Below are positions 5,334 to 8,000 of a stretch of 8,000 bases of DNA, piece after piece (the first letter of the stretch is position 1; each line of letters starts with the position of its first letter). Made by a program: the position numbers and the translations under genes. Source of the DNA: Candidatus Paenalcaligenes intestinipullorum (lineage in GTDB: Bacteria > Pseudomonadota > Gammaproteobacteria > Burkholderiales > Burkholderiaceae_B); NCBI GenBank assembly GCA_019120675.1, contig DWUQ01000007.1, positions 1-8,000 of the forward strand, given 5' to 3'. A model generated the notes under the pieces. The model was not told where the DNA came from. It did no database searches and was given only the letters and a program-made list of their open reading frames with translations.

Positions 5334-7004
5334 TTTTAGTGCTTTATAGCGAATACGGCGGGGCTTGGCGGCTTCTTCGCCCAAACGACGGCGTTTGTCT
5401 TCTTCGTATTCTTGATAGTTGCCATCGAAGAACTCAACATGTGAATCCCCCTCAAAGGCAAGAATATGGGTAGCAATACGATCTAAGAACCACCGATCAT
5501 GGCTAATGACCATGACACACCCTGCGAACTCAAGCAAGGCGTCTTCGAGAGCACGCAAGGTTTCCACATCAAGATCGTTGGACGGCTCGTCCAGCATCAG
5601 CACGTTGCCCCCTGCGATGAGGGTCTTAGCTAAATGCAAACGACCACGCTCTCCACCCGATAAATCACCGACTAATTTGTTTTGATCGGAACCGCGGAAA
5701 TTGAAGCGTCCCACGTAGGCCCGTGCAGGCATTTCAAAGCGCCCTACCGTAAGGATATCGGAACCGTCTGCGATGGCGTCAAACACGCTTTTGTCATTGG
5801 GAAGGGAGTCACGGGACTGATCCACATAGGCGAGGTTTACAGTTTGCCCAATGGTGATGCTGCCGGAATCAGGTTGCTCCTCGCCCGCAATCATACGAAA
5901 TAGCGTCGACTTACCCGCACCGTTCGGCCCAATAATCCCCACAATCGCACCTGGGGGAATGGTAAAGCTGAGATCATCAATCAAGAGTCGGTCACCAAAG
6001 GCTTTGCTGACATTTTTGAACTCAATCACGTCATTACCGAGTCGCTCGGCCACCGGAATGAAAATTTCCTGGGTTTCATTGCGGCGCTGGTACTCGTGGG
6101 ATGACAGCTCTTCGAAGCGCGTAAGACGGGCTTTGGATTTGGCTTGGCGGCCTTTGGGATTTTGCCGCACCCATTCCAACTCTTTTTTGATGGTGCGCTG
6201 ACGAGCGGACTCTGAGGCTTCCTCTTGGGCTAAGCGATTGTCTTTTTGCTCCAGCCACGAGGTGTAATTGCCCTTCCAAGGAATCCCATGCCCTCGGTCT
6301 AATTCCAAAATCCACTCAGCCGCGTTATCTAAGAAATAACGATCGTGGGTGACGGCTACGACCGTACCTGGGAATTTGCTTAGAAATTGCTCCAGCCAAT
6401 GCACACTTTCGGCGTCCAAGTGGTTGGTGGGCTCGTCGAGCAAGAGCATATCGGGCTTAGACAGCAACAACTGGCAAAGCGCCACACGTCGCTTTTCGCC
6501 TCCCGATAAGTGCTCGATCTTGGCCTCCCACGGTGGTAAGCGCAAGGCATCGGCCGCGATCTCCATTTGGGTTTGGATGTCGTCGCTGCCACTGGTGGCG
6601 GCGGCTTCAATGATTGCCTCCAACTCTGCCTGCTCGGCGGCTAAGGCGTCAAAGTCCGCATCCGGCTCAGCATAAGCGGCATAGACTTCATCCAAACGGG
6701 CTTTGGCCCCAAAGACCTCACCCATCGCCATTTCAACCTCTTCACGGACGGTATGCGCAGGATTGAGTTGTGGTTCTTGGGGTAAGTAGCCAATTTTAAT
6801 CCCAGGCATGGGGATGGCTTCGCCTTCAATTTCCTTGTCCACACCGGCCATGATTTTTAGCAAAGTGGATTTACCGGAACCGTTTAACCCTAGTACACCA
6901 ATTTTGGCCCCGGGGAAAAAAGACAAAGAAATATCACGCAAAATTTGGCGTTTGGGGGGCACAATTTTGCCCACTCGATTCATGGTGTAAACAAACTGGC
7001 TCAT
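5331..7004 (-). CDS. ettA: Energy-dependent translational throttle protein EttA (ABC-F)
   Basis: This is a 557-residue soluble twin-ABC protein, about the length of E. coli EttA (555). EttA binds the ribosomal E site and gates the first elongation steps according to the ATP/ADP level. First ABC domain: Walker A GLNGSGKST (39-47), the inserted arm (about 95-140), signature LSGGE (166-170), Walker B ending LLLDE with catalytic Glu191, and switch His220. A charged linker at 250-310, including EWVRQNPKGRQAKSKARL, is the P-site tRNA interaction motif typical of EttA. Second ABC domain: Walker A GPNGAGKST (359-367), LSGGE (448-452), Glu473 and His502. There are no transmembrane segments, so it is not a transporter. 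All catalytic residues are intact. The ATG at 7004 has only a weak GAG-type ribosome site. It is followed by a translationally coupled isochorismatase-like gene. Confidence 0.97.
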   Translation of the reverse strand: MSQFVYTMNRVGKIVPPKRQILRDISLSFFPGAKIGVLGLNGSGKSTLLKIMAGVDKEIEGEAIPMPGIKIGYLPQEPQLNPAHTVREEVEMAMGEVFGAKARLDEVYAAYAEPDADFDALAAEQAELEAIIEAAATSGSDDIQTQMEIAADALRLPPWEAKIEHLSGGEKRRVALCQLLLSKPDMLLLDEPTNHLDAESVHWLEQFLSKFPGTVVAVTHDRYFLDNAAEWILELDRGHGIPWKGNYTSWLEQKDNRLAQEEASESARQRTIKKELEWVRQNPKGRQAKSKARLTRFEELSSHEYQRRNETQEIFIPVAERLGNDVIEFKNVSKAFGDRLLIDDLSFTIPPGAIVGIIGPNGAGKSTLFRMIAGEEQPDSGSITIGQTVNLAYVDQSRDSLPNDKSVFDAIADGSDILTVGRFEMPARAYVGRFNFRGSDQNKLVGDLSGGERGRLHLAKTLIAGGNVLMLDEPSNDLDVETLRALEDALLEFAGCVMVISHDRWFLDRIATHILAFEGDSHVEFFDGNYQEYEEDKRRRLGEEAAKPRRIRYKALK

Positions 7005-7047
7005 AGACTCATTAAGGTTGGTCAGGATTAAAGAAGCATTGCGTTCT

Positions 7048-7066
7048 ATTGTAGCCTTGGCGTCAA
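7048..7066 (-). promoter_or_regulatory. Candidate promoter elements upstream of ettA
   Basis: On the minus strand, TTGACG (7061-7066) and TACAAT (7048-7053) are each good hexamers, but they are only 7 bases apart, so they cannot serve as one promoter's -35 and -10. TACAAT as a -10 with a weak -35 would start transcription about 35-40 bases before the ettA ATG. This is a weak call. Confidence 0.3.
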
Positions 7067-7070
7067 ATAA

Positions 7071-7187
7071 AAGGCGCGAACATCCCTTCTACTCTTATTT
7101 ACTCGCGTGCGCCCCTCCATGAGGCTTAGCTGCTTTAAGGCGCCCAGCATGCCCTTATTTCCTCGTGCGCACTCGTCCATGGCTTTT
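7071..7187. repeat. Degenerate tandem repeat, two units about 60 bases apart
   Basis: Unit A (7071-7128) and unit B (7137-7187) share AAGGCGC, a CAT(G)CCC block, CTTATTT (7094-7100 and 7154-7160, exactly 60 apart), CTCG, GTGCGC, TCCATG and a GGCTT-like end. Unit A carries a few extra bases between its CAT and CTTATTT blocks. The units lie in the non-coding gap upstream of ettA. On the minus strand they fall within a 44-codon open frame (7180 to 7046) without a ribosome site. They may be an old duplication; function unknown. Confidence 0.5.
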
Positions 7188-7230
7188 ACTCATAGCAATT
7201 CAAAAGGCTTCGCGTAAAATGATTAGGACG

Positions 7231-7281
7231 CTGAGCATTCGGCTGTCCGGCACGCTGTCGTACCGGACCATACAGGCTCAG
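7231..7281 (+). other. GC-rich leader hairpin followed by a T-rich stretch
   Basis: The inner stem pairs GTCCGGCACG (7245-7254) with CGTACCGGAC (7259-7268), 9 of 10 base pairs with loop CTGT. Outer arms CTGAGC (7231-7236) and GCTCAG (7276-7281) can close it. TTGTTTTTC follows at 7286-7294. It lies 43 bases before the ATG of the next plus-strand gene with no plus-strand gene upstream, so it could be an attenuator, a structured leader or a palindromic operator. It is the most ordered part of the 7005-7323 gap. Confidence 0.5.
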
Positions 7282-7323
7282 GGTGTTGTTTTTCAATTTC
7301 TTAGTTGCTGCGTGCCCGACTCT

Positions 7324-7812
7324 ATGACCGATACTGCTATCCCCGCCTTAACCTTTACCGGCGATGAACTCGATACCTTTGCTCGTACCGCTGATGCACT
7401 GAGTGCCTATTTAGGCAAACCGGTCCTAGTGGAAATCATTGATGCCAGTGAGACAGGGTTTGAATGGGCGCTCTTCGCCATTCCTTTAGGCATTGAGGAA
7501 GACGATACTGAGGTAACCGTGGTGCAAGTAGGCGGAGCCAAAGCCCGCCTGCTGGGCAGCCAAGGGGGGCTAAACACCGCGGATGAAACCTATACGTGTC
7601 GGTTTTTATGGGCCATTCAGCTGTCTGACGTAGAAGGCGTGCGCTTTATTAAAATTGACGACCAAGGCGAAGACGTCGCGTGGAGCAACGAGCTGACGGA
7701 GGTACTCCCCTTTGACCTCGAAGGGGATGTGCTGGCAGATGAAGTGGACGACTTGCTACTCAACGAGCTGGATGCCGACTTCCCAACGCCTACGCGTCGC
7801 ACCTTGCATTAA
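7324..7812 (+). CDS. Acidic hypothetical protein
   Basis: This is a 162-residue soluble protein that I do not recognise. It has no signal peptide or membrane segment. The first two thirds look like a compact alpha/beta domain: a helix with FTGDELDTFARTADALSAYL, then strands with GKPVLVEIIDASETGFEWAL and VRFIKIDDQGEDVAW. The C-terminal part is strongly acidic (DLEGDVLADEVDDLLLNELD, 131-150) and ends in a basic tail, PTPTRRTLH. The frame remains open upstream to 7165, but that part crosses a strong hairpin and lacks domain-like sequence, so the ATG at 7324 (MTDTAIPALTF) is chosen. No Shine-Dalgarno is visible before it, so the start is less certain than for its neighbours. It is divergent from ettA and convergent with the gene at the right edge. 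Balanced composition and clean codon use support a real gene. Confidence 0.75.
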   Translation: MTDTAIPALTFTGDELDTFARTADALSAYLGKPVLVEIIDASETGFEWALFAIPLGIEEDDTEVTVVQVGGAKARLLGSQGGLNTADETYTCRFLWAIQLSDVEGVRFIKIDDQGEDVAWSNELTEVLPFDLEGDVLADEVDDLLLNELDADFPTPTRRTLH

Positions 7813-7906
7813 ACATTAAACCACCCACTTTGATTGGTTTGTATAGGTAAGGGCTGCGTTCGTTTACCCACTATATATCCTAGCCCCCGCCGCTGAACGC
7901 CTGCGC

Positions 7907-8000
7907 TTAGGCCTGGTGCTCAGTACGGCTGGTACGGCTACGCTGACAGTCCCGCCAATACAATACATACCCCAACGGACTCATTAAGGCCACCACACCG
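7907..8000 (-). CDS. C-terminal fragment of an unidentified, possibly membrane, protein
   Basis: A minus-strand frame enters from the right edge and ends at a TAA at 7907-7909. Its last 30 residues read GVVALMSPLGYVLYWRDCQR and then a hydrophilic tail ending EHQA. A hydrophobic run followed by a basic tail resembles the last transmembrane segment and cytoplasmic end of a membrane protein. It is convergent with the acidic hypothetical gene. The 94-base gap between them (7813-7906) shows only a weak AAACCA/TGGTTT stem at 7818-7840. Too little is visible to name the protein, and it could be a chance open frame. Confidence 0.45.
   Translation of the reverse strand, partial: GVVALMSPLGYVLYWRDCQRSRTSRTEHQA

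Noticed and set aside
5419..6990. Several open frames of 60-116 codons on the plus strand opposite ettA
   Set aside because: They are antisense shadows of the conserved ettA coding sequence, with Ser/Arg-rich low-information translations and no ribosome sites.
5331..7004. ABC transporter ATPase annotation for the twin-ABC gene
   Set aside because: There is no membrane partner or membrane segment, and the arm plus the charged inter-domain linker are those of EttA-type ABC-F translation factors.
7165..7323. In-frame N-terminal extension of the acidic hypothetical gene (GTG at 7165, ATG at 7219)
   Set aside because: The extension runs through the repeat and the strong hairpin, has no ribosome site, and its residues do not look like part of a domain or a signal peptide.
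1..8000. Mobile element, defence system, CRISPR array or RNA gene
   Set aside because: No transposase, integrase, nuclease, regularly spaced repeats or tRNA/rRNA sequence was seen on either strand; gene order and composition look chromosomal throughout.

Overview
The window reads as an ordinary chromosomal stretch of a betaproteobacterium. Protein sequence style (CobT-like VWA protein, EttA, OsmB-like lipoprotein, short-form Pta beside a TauE/SafE permease) and an intermediate base composition (by eye roughly half G+C) suggest Burkholderiales, probably Alcaligenaceae. That placement is inference from remembered families, not from a search. I see no phage genes, transposase, CRISPR array, rRNA or tRNA.

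Layout. Positions 1-1589 (+) hold the 3' part of a cobT-like gene (von Willebrand A domain, cobaltochelatase CobT family) whose start lies upstream of the window. It converges on an IclR-family regulator at 1657-2466 (-). Between and across their ends sits a short near-perfect direct repeat that contains both stop codons' context. The IclR gene is divergent from a two-gene operon: phosphate acetyltransferase (pta, 2602-3603, +) and a TSUP (TauE/SafE) membrane permease (3600-4361, +), joined by an ATGA stop/start overlap. The 135-base divergent spacer carries a plausible pta promoter and an inverted repeat over its -10 that could be the IclR operator. A strong nested bidirectional terminator (4368-4431) separates this operon from a minus-strand OsmB-like glycine-zipper lipoprotein gene (4430-4657).

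Next, on the minus strand, come ettA (ABC-F translation factor, 7004-5331) and an isochorismatase-family cysteine hydrolase (5321-4785). They are tightly coupled: the ettA stop codon is part of the hydrolase's Shine-Dalgarno sequence. The 319-base gap at 7005-7323 has no convincing gene. It holds a degenerate ~60-base tandem repeat, candidate ettA promoter elements and a GC-rich hairpin followed by a T-rich stretch. A 162-residue acidic protein of unknown function follows at 7324-7812 (+), and the C-terminus of another minus-strand gene enters at 7907-8000.

Functionally, the most suggestive unit is the regulator-pta-permease block. In sulfonate-degrading proteobacteria, Pta converts acetyl phosphate made by sulfoacetaldehyde acetyltransferase into acetyl-CoA, and a TauE-type permease exports the sulfite. 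The diagnostic xsc gene is not in this window, so this remains a hypothesis. I did not find a clearly new biological system. The non-coding repeats and hairpin, and the unknown acidic protein, are the parts least explained by known families.
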